Origin: JAKASV01 sp963754845
GTDB lineage: Bacteria > Babelota > Babeliae > Babelales > Vermiphilaceae
Direction of reading: 5' to 3'
Assembly: GCA_963754845.1 (NCBI GenBank)
Contig: CAVWHE010000001.1
Location: forward strand, 248,001-312,000
DNA length: 64,000 nucleotides
Below are positions 1-7,088 of this stretch, piece after piece. The notes below the pieces were generated by a model, which saw only the letters and a list, made by a program, of their open reading frames with translations, did not search any database and had not been told where the DNA came from. Position 1 is the stretch's first letter, and every line of letters begins with the position of its first letter. Made by a program: the position numbers and the translations under genes.

Positions 1-1
1 T

Positions 2-478
2 CTTATTTCGGCAACACCGCGTCTTCCGGGCACCGATGGCAAGGCGAAGATGAGCAAGTCGATGAACAATGCCATTTTTCTTGCTGATTCTGCCGACGTC
101 GTCGCCACCAAGGTCATGGGCATGTATACCGATCCAGACCACCTTCGCGCCAGCGACCCCGGGAAGATCGAAGGTAATACCGTGTTTTCCTATCTTGACG
201 CCTTTGACCCAGACAAGGACGAAGTTGCCGCGCTTAAGCACACGTACGAGCAGGGAGGTCTTGGGGACGTTGCCGTAAAAAGACGCCTCATTGATGTTCT
301 TAACACCCTTCTTGGGCCTATACGTGAACGTCGCCTTCAGTATGCCAAGGATGTTAATGCGGTCATGAAGGTTCTTTTTGAAGGAACAGAAGTCGTTCAG
401 GCCGTAGCATGCCAAACAATGAACGATGTTCGCCACGCGATGAAAATTGATTACTACGGATGTGAACAAAAAAGTTAG
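2..478 (+). CDS. trpS: Tryptophanyl-tRNA synthetase, C-terminal part (cut by window edge)
   Basis: This is the 3' end of a class I aminoacyl-tRNA synthetase that charges tRNA-Trp in the cytoplasm. The reading frame is open from base 2 and the gene begins before the window. It opens with PRLPGTDGKAKMSKS, the KMSKS loop that binds ATP in the TrpRS family, followed by the short helical C-terminal domain (about 140 residues) typical of bacterial TrpRS. The alternative is TyrRS, but the PG(T)DG(x)AKMSKS context is characteristic of TrpRS and a separate tyrS lies at 2937-4157. The frame ends with TAG at 476-478, about 70 bases before rpmH. Confidence 0.9.
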   Translation, partial: LISATPRLPGTDGKAKMSKSMNNAIFLADSADVVATKVMGMYTDPDHLRASDPGKIEGNTVFSYLDAFDPDKDEVAALKHTYEQGGLGDVAVKRRLIDVLNTLLGPIRERRLQYAKDVNAVMKVLFEGTEVVQAVACQTMNDVRHAMKIDYYGCEQKS

Positions 479-550
479 CCGTGAGTCTTTGAAAAAAACC
501 GCTTTTGCTATATTATTTCTTCAAGTATTATAAAAACATAAGGAACTTGT

Positions 551-697
551 ATGTCAGTTACGACGTTCAGAAGAAGCAATAAAAAGCGGCTTCGTAAACA
601 CGGCTTTCTTAAGCGCATGGCGACAAAGGATGGCCGCAAAATCATTAATCAGCGACGTGCAAGGGGGCGCAAGCGCCTTGCGGTTTCCTCGTATTGA
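551..697 (+). CDS. rpmH: 50S ribosomal protein L34
   Basis: This is a 48-residue, very basic protein, a structural component of the large ribosomal subunit. The core reads KHGFLKRMATKDGRK and then RRARGRKRLAVSSY, the standard L34 pattern (HGF..RM.TK.GR...RRR.KGRK.L). Bases 539-544 (ATAAGGAA) provide a Shine-Dalgarno sequence 6 bases before the ATG. It is followed by rnpA and yidD, the conserved bacterial rpmH-rnpA-yidD order, although yidC does not follow here. The coding sequence is shorter than typical ORF cut-offs, so automated calls may miss it. Confidence 0.93.
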   Translation: MSVTTFRRSNKKRLRKHGFLKRMATKDGRKIINQRRARGRKRLAVSSY

Positions 698-771
698 AGC
701 CTGCTGCACACGTTGTCTATAAAGCTGTATCATGAGGGGATAGAAAAACGGGAAGGCGACAGAAACGTTCG

Positions 772-1110
772 ATTGCTGATGTTTTTGCTGGGGCGAGGCG
801 CGTCGTGCGCCATTCCGGTGTCCTCGTTTTGATGGCACCTGCTCCAGCAGGCGGCCCCGGTAGTCTCGTGGTTGTTACGCCGCGTAGGATTGGAACGGCA
901 CCGGAGCGGAACCGTGTCAGGCGGCGTCTGCGAGCGCTCTTTTATGAGAACGGCCTTTTTGCGTATCCGTATTTTTGTGTTGTTATTGTTAATGAGCGGG
1001 GCGTTGGGCTCTCATTCGGCGAGCTTACACGCCTTGTTGTGAGCGCCTATGAACGATATGGTGTGGTCGTTGGAAAGGCTGTGCTAAAGATCAACAGCCA
1101 GCCGTCATGA
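772..1110 (+). CDS. rnpA: Ribonuclease P protein component, start uncertain
   Basis: This is the protein subunit of RNase P, which helps the catalytic RNA remove tRNA 5' leaders. The RNA-binding signature is clear: VVVTPRRIGTAPERNRVRRRLR matches the family pattern with the invariant RNR block. The family N-terminus (K.....F..VF..GRR) is encoded by codons from about 754 to 804, yet that stretch holds no ATG, GTG or TTG. The first ordinary start is GTG at 805, which would remove the conserved first strand. I therefore place the start tentatively at ATT 772. A stop at 733 bounds the frame upstream. The last codon overlaps yidD by 4 bases (ATGA). Position in the rpmH-rnpA-yidD cluster supports the identity. 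Confidence 0.82.
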   Translation: MADVFAGARRVVRHSGVLVLMAPAPAGGPGSLVVVTPRRIGTAPERNRVRRRLRALFYENGLFAYPYFCVVIVNERGVGLSFGELTRLVVSAYERYGVVVGKAVLKINSQPS

Positions 1111-1343
1111 TTTTTGCATTTTTCAGCTCCGTTTTTCGCACCGTCGTGCTGGTTGCACGGTGGTTTCTTGTTGGAGGTATCGTCGGCCTGCGGCCGCTTG
1201 TGGGATCGGCGCGGTGTCGTTTTACTGTTACCTGTACCGAGTTTGCACTTCTTCAGCTTGAAAGTGAACCACTCGGCGCGGCCCTTATGAATATACTTAA
1301 ACGTCTCTCGCGCTGCCATCCCTTCTGGTGGCCACGTGCGTGA
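1107..1343 (+). CDS. yidD: YidD family membrane protein insertion efficiency factor
   Basis: This is a 78-residue protein with a hydrophobic amphipathic N-terminus and the YidD/Haemolytic core: GSARCRFTVTCTEFAL followed by LKRLSRCHPF. The conserved cysteines (CRF..TC.E.A and RCHP) are present. Known members sit at the inner membrane and help YidC insert proteins. The ATG overlaps the rnpA stop (ATGA at 1107-1110), implying translational coupling. The protein stops soon after RCHPF, whereas many homologues continue for 10-20 residues, so it is slightly short. yidC, often the next gene, is not in the window; a gene on the opposite strand follows. Confidence 0.88.
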   Translation: MIFAFFSSVFRTVVLVARWFLVGGIVGLRPLVGSARCRFTVTCTEFALLQLESEPLGAALMNILKRLSRCHPFWWPRA

Positions 1344-1357
1344 AGCAAAATCGTGAC

Positions 1358-2161
1358 CTATTTTTCATCGCACACGCCGTTTTGTGGGCGTTCCCGACGT
1401 GCCATATAGAGCGCTATAGAACCAGCGACAGCCGCGTTGAGGCTTTCGGCAGGTCCTGGCATGGGAAGGCTGAGGAACTCGTCGCAGTCGCTTATCCACT
1501 CTTGAGGAATGCCGCGTGCCTCGCCGCCGACGACCAAAAGAGCGCGATCGTATGAAAGCTCCTGGGGGTTTTTGCCTCCCTTGACAACGAGGGCGACAAG
1601 GCGAAAATCGGCGGCATTTTTTGCCTCGACAAGTTCGGACCACGTGAGAGAAAAAATAGAAAGAAAGGCGATGCATCCGGACGATGCCTGTACGACCTTG
1701 GGGCTCCATGGATCGGCCCCACCGACGATGACGACGCACGCGAAGTTGAGTGCTGCTGCCGTTCTCATGAGCGTTCCCATATTGCCGGGATCGGCGATCT
1801 CAGCTAAAACGAGGCCTGGCTTCAAGCATTCATGGGAGGGGCGACGTGAGATGGGAAAGACACCGAGGACACCGCTGGGCGTGTGCGCCGCACTCATTTT
1901 TTTCATGACATGGTCCGCAACACACACGATGTCCGCGTGCAGTGCCAACGCTTCAAAAAGGCCGCATTGGCACATCTTTTCAGTCGCATAGAGGACGCGG
2001 GGAAGCGCGCCGGCTGCGATGAGCGTTGTGCAGACTCTCACGCCCTCTGCAATGTAGGCGCCCTGGCGCATTCGTCCTTTGTGCGATGCAAGTGAGGCGA
2101 CGCGTTTGACTTCGTCATGTGCCGTTGATGTTATGATGCGTCGTTTGGTGGGCTCATTCAC
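1358..2161 (-). CDS. TrmH/SpoU family RNA 2'-O-methyltransferase
   Basis: This is a SAM-dependent methyltransferase of the SPOUT class acting on tRNA or rRNA ribose; the exact target cannot be read from sequence. The three SpoU motifs are visible: motif 1 AEIADPGNMGTLMRTA, motif 2 LVVGGEARGIP, and motif 3 LPMPGPAESLNAAVAGSIAL. The N-terminal ~90 residues form the usual substrate-binding extension. I chose GTG 2161 as the start because it overlaps the truB stop as GTGA and has AGAAGGA 5 bases upstream. An in-frame ATG at 2191 lies inside truB and lacks such a site. It is the last gene of tyrS-truB-trmH. Confidence 0.88.
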   Translation of the reverse strand: MNEPTKRRIITSTAHDEVKRVASLASHKGRMRQGAYIAEGVRVCTTLIAAGALPRVLYATEKMCQCGLFEALALHADIVCVADHVMKKMSAAHTPSGVLGVFPISRRPSHECLKPGLVLAEIADPGNMGTLMRTAAALNFACVVIVGGADPWSPKVVQASSGCIAFLSIFSLTWSELVEAKNAADFRLVALVVKGGKNPQELSYDRALLVVGGEARGIPQEWISDCDEFLSLPMPGPAESLNAAVAGSIALYMARRERPQNGVCDEK

Positions 2162-2940
2162 GAGCGTCCTTCTTTCCGGATGGTGTTCCACGAGTCTATT
2201 TTTTCTTCGAGCTCTTCGATGCTCATGAGGTGTCGAACGGCGATGTCGCCATGTTCGAGTTCATCGGGACTGATGGCGTGTCCGACACGAAAAGGGCCGA
2301 GCGTTAGCCGTCGCAGTTCGTGGGTTGTCGCCACTGTCGCAAGGCGCTGTGCGATATCGTTCATGAGGCTTCGCACGTAAGTGCCATGCGAAACATGCGC
2401 TTCGATGGTAAAGAAGGGTGGCGCCCACGTAAGGAGAGAACATGCATGGAGCGTGACCGGTCGGGCCTTTTCACGGGCACGTTGGGCAAGTTCTTGAACA
2501 TCGCACTGCGGGCGGCGCGCACGTGCTGAAAGTGTGACGCCATCGTGTTTGCATGCGCAAAAGATGGGGGGCGTCTGGAGGTATCCGCCACCGAAGTCCG
2601 CGATGGCGCGCCGCAGATCATCCTCAGTGCATGGTACGTTTTCATCGTTGCTCATTGTTGCGCCGGTTGCGTCGAGGGTATTGGTCAGCTGCCCCATGCG
2701 TGCGCGTGCCCGGTACACTTTGTCGAGTGTCATGACTGACGAAAGCCTGCGCGTCGCCTGCCGACCAACGCCCATAACAAGAAGACCCGTTGCATAACAA
2801 TCGAGGGTACCGGCATGGCCGATACGTAGAGCTGATGCCGGACCCCACATTCCGTGGCGCGCGAGGAGGCGGCGTACCTTCTGAACACAACCACTCGACG
2901 TTATGCCCGCGGGCTTATCGATGAGAAAAAATCCCGTCAT
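2158..2940 (-). CDS. truB: tRNA pseudouridine-55 synthase
   Basis: The enzyme isomerises U55 in the T-loop of tRNAs. The N-terminus FFLIDKPAGITS and the catalytic block GHAGTLDCYATGLL (nucleophile Asp in GTLD) are diagnostic of TruB. Further family motifs follow: a KVYRARARMG strand and, near residue 200, the Y.RSL..D pattern (GTYVRSLMNDIAQ). The length of 260 residues is at the short end, with no C-terminal PUA domain. The ATG overlaps the tyrS stop by 4 bases (2937-2940), so the two genes are probably translationally coupled, and the stop is likewise coupled to the downstream methyltransferase. Confidence 0.95.
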   Translation of the reverse strand: MTGFFLIDKPAGITSSGCVQKVRRLLARHGMWGPASALRIGHAGTLDCYATGLLVMGVGRQATRRLSSVMTLDKVYRARARMGQLTNTLDATGATMSNDENVPCTEDDLRRAIADFGGGYLQTPPIFCACKHDGVTLSARARRPQCDVQELAQRAREKARPVTLHACSLLTWAPPFFTIEAHVSHGTYVRSLMNDIAQRLATVATTHELRRLTLGPFRVGHAISPDELEHGDIAVRHLMSIEELEEKIDSWNTIRKEGRS

Positions 2941-4157
2941 TGAACAATGAGCTTAAAAATTTTGTGCTTTCCTACCTTGAGAATCATGCCGTCTTTGTAG
3001 GAAATAGAAGCAGAAAAATCCTCAACGACGTCGTTATCTATGGCAATCGCCCGCGCGTCTATGAGCCTCTTGACCTCTGATGAACTCACAACGCCGGCAA
3101 CGGCCTTGACAAGATCGACAATCCATACGGGATTGGGAGTGTCGCGTGAAACGATGACTTCGCAAGCCTTTGAATAATCACGCTGTTGAAAAAGTGCTTC
3201 AAAAACTTCCTGAGCTCGTTGGGCTTGAACAGGCGACCAGAATTTGGCGATGATATCGTAGGCAAGTTTTTTCTTGAGCTCCATGGGGTGCGTCGAACCG
3301 GCCGCAACGCGTGACTCCATAGCACTTACCTGGGCATCGTCAACGGTCAAAAGCACCCTGAAGTAGCGCCACATGAGCGTGTCGGAGATTGACATGATTT
3401 TGCCATAGGCCTGTTCAGCCGGCTCTGTGAGTCCAATGGCGTTGCCGAGTGATTTTGACATTTTGTTGACGCCATCAAGGCCTTCAAGGAGTGGCATCGT
3501 GAAAACAACTTGAGGCTCTTGGCCAAAATGCTCCTGAAGAAACCTGCCAAAGAGCATATTGAATGTTTGGTCGGTACCGCCGATTTCGATGTCGGCCTTA
3601 AGTGCTACCGAGTCATATGCTTGGAAAATCGGGTAGAGTAATTCGTGAAATGCTATGGGTTCTTCATGAGAAATTCTGCGTGCAAAATCTTCGCGCTCGA
3701 TGAGGCGCGCCACCGTTACCTTAGCGCAGATTTTGACGAAGTCCTTCATCGCGAGTGGCTCAAGCCACGATGAATTAAAACGCACTACGATGTTTTCGGC
3801 GTCAAGGACACGCCCTACTTGATCGAGGTACGTCTGCATGTTGTGTTTTATTTCGTCATCTGAAAGCGGTGGGCGCGTCTTTGATTTGCCCGTGGGATCC
3901 CCGATGCGTGCTGTAAAATCACCGATCAAAAATATGACCTGAAATCCAAGGTCCTGGAGGGTCTTGAGCTTTGAAAGAACGACGGCATGGCCAAGGTGGA
4001 GATCCGGTGCTGTTGGATCAACACCAAATTTTACGCTGAGCCTCCTGCCGGATTGCATTTTTCTTGTAAAATCGGCCTCAGGGATAATACCGGCCATACC
4101 GCGTATTATGCCCTCGACAAGTCCACCGCTGAAACTTTCCGTCATACACATCACCAT
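2937..4157 (-). CDS. tyrS: Tyrosyl-tRNA synthetase
   Basis: This is a class I synthetase charging tRNA-Tyr. Visible features are PDLHLGHAVVL (HIGH-like motif near residue 53), TDQTFNMLFGR (tyrosine and dimer region), NKMSKSLGNAIGL (KMSKS loop) and a C-terminal S4 RNA-binding domain (residues ~340-406, VSSSEVKRLID...GMILKVGKHKIFKL). The length of 406 residues matches the TyrRS subtype with an S4 tail. Several in-frame ATGs lie at the N-terminus (4157, 4151, 4145); none has a strong Shine-Dalgarno, so the exact start is uncertain by a few codons. It is the first gene of tyrS-truB-trmH. About 50 bases separate it from the upstream gene. Confidence 0.95.
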   Translation of the reverse strand: MVMCMTESFSGGLVEGIIRGMAGIIPEADFTRKMQSGRRLSVKFGVDPTAPDLHLGHAVVLSKLKTLQDLGFQVIFLIGDFTARIGDPTGKSKTRPPLSDDEIKHNMQTYLDQVGRVLDAENIVVRFNSSWLEPLAMKDFVKICAKVTVARLIEREDFARRISHEEPIAFHELLYPIFQAYDSVALKADIEIGGTDQTFNMLFGRFLQEHFGQEPQVVFTMPLLEGLDGVNKMSKSLGNAIGLTEPAEQAYGKIMSISDTLMWRYFRVLLTVDDAQVSAMESRVAAGSTHPMELKKKLAYDIIAKFWSPVQAQRAQEVFEALFQQRDYSKACEVIVSRDTPNPVWIVDLVKAVAGVVSSSEVKRLIDARAIAIDNDVVEDFSASISYKDGMILKVGKHKIFKLIVQ

Positions 4158-4205
4158 AAAACTTTTAAGAAAATAGAGCCCGAAACACCAACAACGTCAC
4201 GTACT

Positions 4206-4880
4206 TTAGCCACGGACAAAAAAGCTTATAATCATAGTGGCTACCGTGGATGCTCCGTACGTGATGAAACTTTCTATTTTAGATCCGTAGAAAAAAAGAA
4301 TCGCCAGCGGCACGAGGAAAACGGCATATGAGGCATACCTGATGGCGTCTTCGTCGCGCTCGACGGCAAAGAACATAATAAAGGCGACAAAATCGAAGAC
4401 AAAGTCGATGGTTGCCAAAAAAATGCACAGAAAAACGAGTTCACTGAGGAGCTCGACCGCGGGGGGCACGGGAAACGGAACTGTCGAACTTCCGTTCTGG
4501 GGGCCTACGACGTTCATGATAACAAACACGAGGGCAATCAAACCGACGATGGCGAAAAAGAGGTAAGCAATAACACCGGCAAGAAACGCTAATGCCAGTT
4601 TTGTCCAGCGCCACCGCCCACCGATGTTGGTGGGATTGAGGGGGACACGGCGACCCCAGCCGACGCGAAAAAGAAGGAGGGCGATAGCGCCCAAAACGTC
4701 AATGTGCATGCGCGGATCAAGCGAAAGGAACCCTTGTTCTTCCGCAGTGTCGTCACCAAAAATCTTGGCCACCCACGCACGAAAGAAACCCGCAAGAGTG
4801 ACAAGGAGTGTATACGAAAGCAGGAGGGCAACGAAAAAGGTGACACTAGCGGCGCGTTCGTAGTACATGACAGATAACAT
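4206..4880 (-). CDS. S2P/M50-like membrane protein lacking the HExxH motif
   Basis: This is a polytopic membrane protein of 224 residues. Its layout follows short M50 site-2 protease-like proteins: a first helix, then a segment alignable to HELAHAWVA..LGDPTA, then SLDPRMHIDVLG (family NPLAHIDPIG), GWGRRVPLNPTN (family GWGKPVPVNP) and a hydrophobic AL.F.AG.IA stretch. At the catalytic helix the sequence reads LAGFFRAWVA, so both zinc-binding histidines and the glutamate are missing, while the third-ligand Asp in HID is kept. I infer a catalytically dead homologue that may bind or shield membrane substrates. It has no obvious operon partner. GGGGTA precedes ATG 4880; ATG 4868 is an alternative start. 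Confidence 0.68.
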   Translation of the reverse strand: MLSVMYYERAASVTFFVALLLSYTLLVTLAGFFRAWVAKIFGDDTAEEQGFLSLDPRMHIDVLGAIALLLFRVGWGRRVPLNPTNIGGRWRWTKLALAFLAGVIAYLFFAIVGLIALVFVIMNVVGPQNGSSTVPFPVPPAVELLSELVFLCIFLATIDFVFDFVAFIMFFAVERDEDAIRYASYAVFLVPLAILFFYGSKIESFITYGASTVATMIISFFVRG

Positions 4881-5287
4881 TACCCCGTGTGCTCATGCGA
4901 GATTTTAGGAAACACTTACACGACACTAGTGTAAAAAAAATCGCCAAAAGGTCAAACGTCGAAGTTTTGCCAGAGCAGTTTTTATTTTTTCATCTTCCTC
5001 AGTTTTTCTTCGTTCGACGGTGGTTTTGGAGAGTGAGCTCGTGGCAGGGCTATTGCATCAAGAGCTTGGTTTGAATGCCCTGTGACGGGGAATGAACGCC
5101 CTGCGCGGGCATGCGCCAAAGGAGGGTTGCACGCACAACTCCCCTTGGAGACCCCAGGCAAATAACATCAAAAGCTTGTTTTGAATGCCCTACGACGGGT
5201 AGCGGAGGAATGAACGCCCTACGCGGGCGGCGCCAACAGCCTGTTGGATCCTATTTTTGAGAGAACCTCTGTGGGAGTGAATGCCCT
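4881..5287. repeat. Gene-free stretch with two copies of a ~65-bp imperfect repeat
   Basis: No convincing coding sequence lies between the S2P-like gene and the first IS30 remnant. The stretch carries two imperfect direct repeats, 5056-5117 and 5166-5234. Each starts catcaRagcttg, continues ttgaatgccct and gaatgaacgccct, and ends with a GC-rich cgcgggc/gcgcc motif. The second copy has a short insertion (tagcggag). A further ttgaatgccct-like fragment (gtgaatgccctt) abuts the IS30 end at about 5278-5287. The function is unknown; it may be a decayed repeat array or the remains of a gene disrupted by the insertion. Confidence 0.5.
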
Positions 5288-5587
5288 TGCATAGACTAAG
5301 TTGAAGTGCAACACCTATCCTGTTATATAATTATTTTATATGCAAAAAATCCAACAGGAAAAAGGTGTTGCATGAGAAAGTATACACAAATTTCGCAGGC
5401 AGAAAGAGCAAAGATTTTTGAAGTTCACAACAGCGGCCAATCAGCTCGCTTCATAGCTCGAAGTCTGGAAAGAGCGCCATCAACGATCAGTAGGGAGTTG
5501 AGAAGAAATAGTAACGAGCAAGGTTTTTATCATTATCCGCAGCGCGCCCAGGAGCTCGCGGATAAACGAAAGGCGCATCACGGCTAC
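5288..5587 (+). mobile_element. IS30-family element, 5' fragment (copy 1)
   Basis: About 300 bases match the left part of the IS30-family element at 51824-52967 almost base for base, beginning tgcatagactaag and the terminal-repeat core tgaagtgcaacac. The fragment includes the transposase start (ATG 5372) and the N-terminal helix-turn-helix region, with SQAERAKIF, ARSLERAPSTISRELRRN and ADKRKAHHGY. Homology stops abruptly at 5587 after HGY, so the catalytic rve domain and right end are absent. The remaining frame runs into unrelated sequence and stops at 5620. It cannot encode an active transposase. The truncation point joins directly to a signal-peptide coding stretch on the other strand (5588-5696). 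Confidence 0.85.
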
Positions 5588-5696
5588 CGGGTAAGGCCAA
5601 TGCTGCCGTCGGGCCGGTGAGCATGAAAAAGATGGCGAGCGATGCGCGAAAAAAAGATGGTGCCGGTGCGCGATGACGGGCGTTGCGGACCTTCAT
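5588..5696 (-). pseudogene. Orphan signal peptide of an exported protein cut by IS30
   Basis: On the minus strand an ATG at 5696 opens a frame with a basic start (KVRNARHR), a hydrophobic stretch (FFRASLAIFFMLTGPTAA) and a plausible signal-peptidase site (ALA before LPG). Right after it the frame enters IS30 copy 1 at 5587 and continues only through inverted transposase sequence. I read this as the 5' end of a secreted or membrane-anchored protein gene whose body was lost when the element arrived. It starts about 60 bases downstream of the stop of the membrane protein gene at 5759-6190 on the same strand. No strong ribosome binding site is visible, so chance coding is possible. Confidence 0.45.
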
Positions 5697-5758
5697 CGAA
5701 ATATTACCACAATTTTCCATAGTACGGCGACCTTTCCTGTGTGCCACGTCACTGCGTT

Positions 5759-6190
5759 TTACTCTACCGACGACAAAAACCACGTGATAAGCACGGCAAG
5801 ATTGTTACTCATGAACGTTACTGCTGCCACAGCGGGCATGGCAATGCCCAAGTTCTTTTTTATCATCACAAAAAACAATATTTGAAAAAACGTGTACACA
5901 ATGCCCAAAGAGAGAGCGGCGTGAAAAGCTGTGGGTACGCACACAAAACTTTCGGGTCCGCCGCCCGGTCCGAGTGCCCCCATAGCGCCCACGGTGAGTA
6001 TGCTCAGGAGAATGCACGCGCAGGCCTGTGACGTCGTGGCCAGGGCAACGGCCGTGACCATGGAAACGCGTGTAAAGATTTTGAGAAGAACGAGCATGAT
6101 GACGATATTGAAAGGAATGTGGGCAAAGCCGCACGTAATGCTCCAAATCCATTCAGATAAGAAAAAATGCCCGATTTTGAGAAGAATCAC
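5759..6190 (-). CDS. Small polytopic membrane protein, unknown function
   Basis: This is a hydrophobic protein of about 143 residues with about four predicted transmembrane helices: around IGHFFLSEWIWSITCGFAHI, IVIMLVLLKIF, a long Ala/Leu/Gly-rich segment, and MPAVAAVTFMSNNLAVLITW. No family motif was recognised. I prefer the GTG at 6190, which has GGGAG 8 bases upstream; a TTG at 6208 would add six residues. It is transcribed divergently from the gene at 6347, sharing a ~155-base upstream region. Polytopic topology suggests an inner-membrane role. Base composition and codon use look like the neighbouring genes. Confidence 0.6.
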   Translation of the reverse strand: MILLKIGHFFLSEWIWSITCGFAHIPFNIVIMLVLLKIFTRVSMVTAVALATTSQACACILLSILTVGAMGALGPGGGPESFVCVPTAFHAALSLGIVYTFFQILFFVMIKKNLGIAMPAVAAVTFMSNNLAVLITWFLSSVE

Positions 6191-6346
6191 CGTGCCGATC
6201 TCCCGCAAGCCCGCCTTAGCGCAATTTCATGCCCTCGTGCTCTTGAAGCTGTACCCTCCCCCCATTTCTGTGTAACATACTCGTTGACCTCCGCACAAGA
6301 TTTTGAAAATTTGTGGGTGGCTTTTGTTGAAGGTTGCGGTGCTGCG

Positions 6347-7081
6347 ATGGTGGTGGTGTGCGTATCTTTCATATTTTTTTGTCTGACGGGCACGGTGTGT
6401 CACGCCGGCGTTTGGACGACCAACGACACACGTACCCTTGAACAAAAAATCCCCGACGCCGCGCTTGAGTCAATGAACCAAAATCTCATCGTCAACCTCA
6501 ACTACAGCCCGACGCAGGTTAAAGTTCCGGTGGCATTGCCCAAAGGTTGGGCGACCATCCCTTTTAAAAACTGGGCGACGGTTGCTGGCAGGGGGCTCTA
6601 TGAGCGACGTTACATCGTTGCCTTGTGCGTGGCGCTCGGCGCGTATTTCTGCACATACATCTTTGTCATGAATGCCAACGCTTATCTTGCACGAACTGAT
6701 ACGTGGGCCGCATGGAAAAACGACGTAAAACCCGAACTTTTTTGTTCTTTGAATCAGGACGATCTCGCCAAGGAGCTCATTCTTGAAATTCAGCGACGCT
6801 ACAGCAGCGCCGAAAATCCCACGGATTTTATCACGCCTCTTGTTGATTTTGTCCGTGATATCGACGCTGAAATACTCACAACAGGCAAGCTTTCAACATT
6901 CTATGCGTGGCTCTCGTGGTTTCACGCTCAGGACGTCCTCGCCATCGACAAAAAGTGCTTTGAAAACGTCGCCTTAACTCACAAAAAAGTCGTGCATATC
7001 AAAAACACGTTCCTTCTCTGGGCGGCACACTACAAAATAGATCACAATCGCGACCACGCGCGGCCGCCGGCCTTTGCTTAA
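6347..7081 (+). CDS. Membrane-anchored protein with signal-like N-terminus, unknown
   Basis: The protein is about 244 residues long. A signal-anchor (MVVVCVSFIFFCLTGTVCHA) is followed by a ~70-residue polar segment, a second hydrophobic helix (YIVALCVALGAYFCTYIFV, about residues 90-110) and a C-terminal polar domain of ~130 residues with a helical look (DDLAKELILEIQRRY...). No family was recognised. The frame is open upstream to an ATG at 6167, but the region before 6347 overlaps the divergent gene's upstream region and reads unlike protein, so the ATG that begins the signal sequence is chosen. It ends 8 bases before the convergent mgtE stop. Confidence 0.6.
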   Translation: MVVVCVSFIFFCLTGTVCHAGVWTTNDTRTLEQKIPDAALESMNQNLIVNLNYSPTQVKVPVALPKGWATIPFKNWATVAGRGLYERRYIVALCVALGAYFCTYIFVMNANAYLARTDTWAAWKNDVKPELFCSLNQDDLAKELILEIQRRYSSAENPTDFITPLVDFVRDIDAEILTTGKLSTFYAWLSWFHAQDVLAIDKKCFENVALTHKKVVHIKNTFLLWAAHYKIDHNRDHARPPAFA

Positions 7082-7088
7082 TGACGGT

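Noticed and set aside
5056..5234. CRISPR array
   Set aside because: Only two imperfect, long units without regular spacers, and no cas genes.
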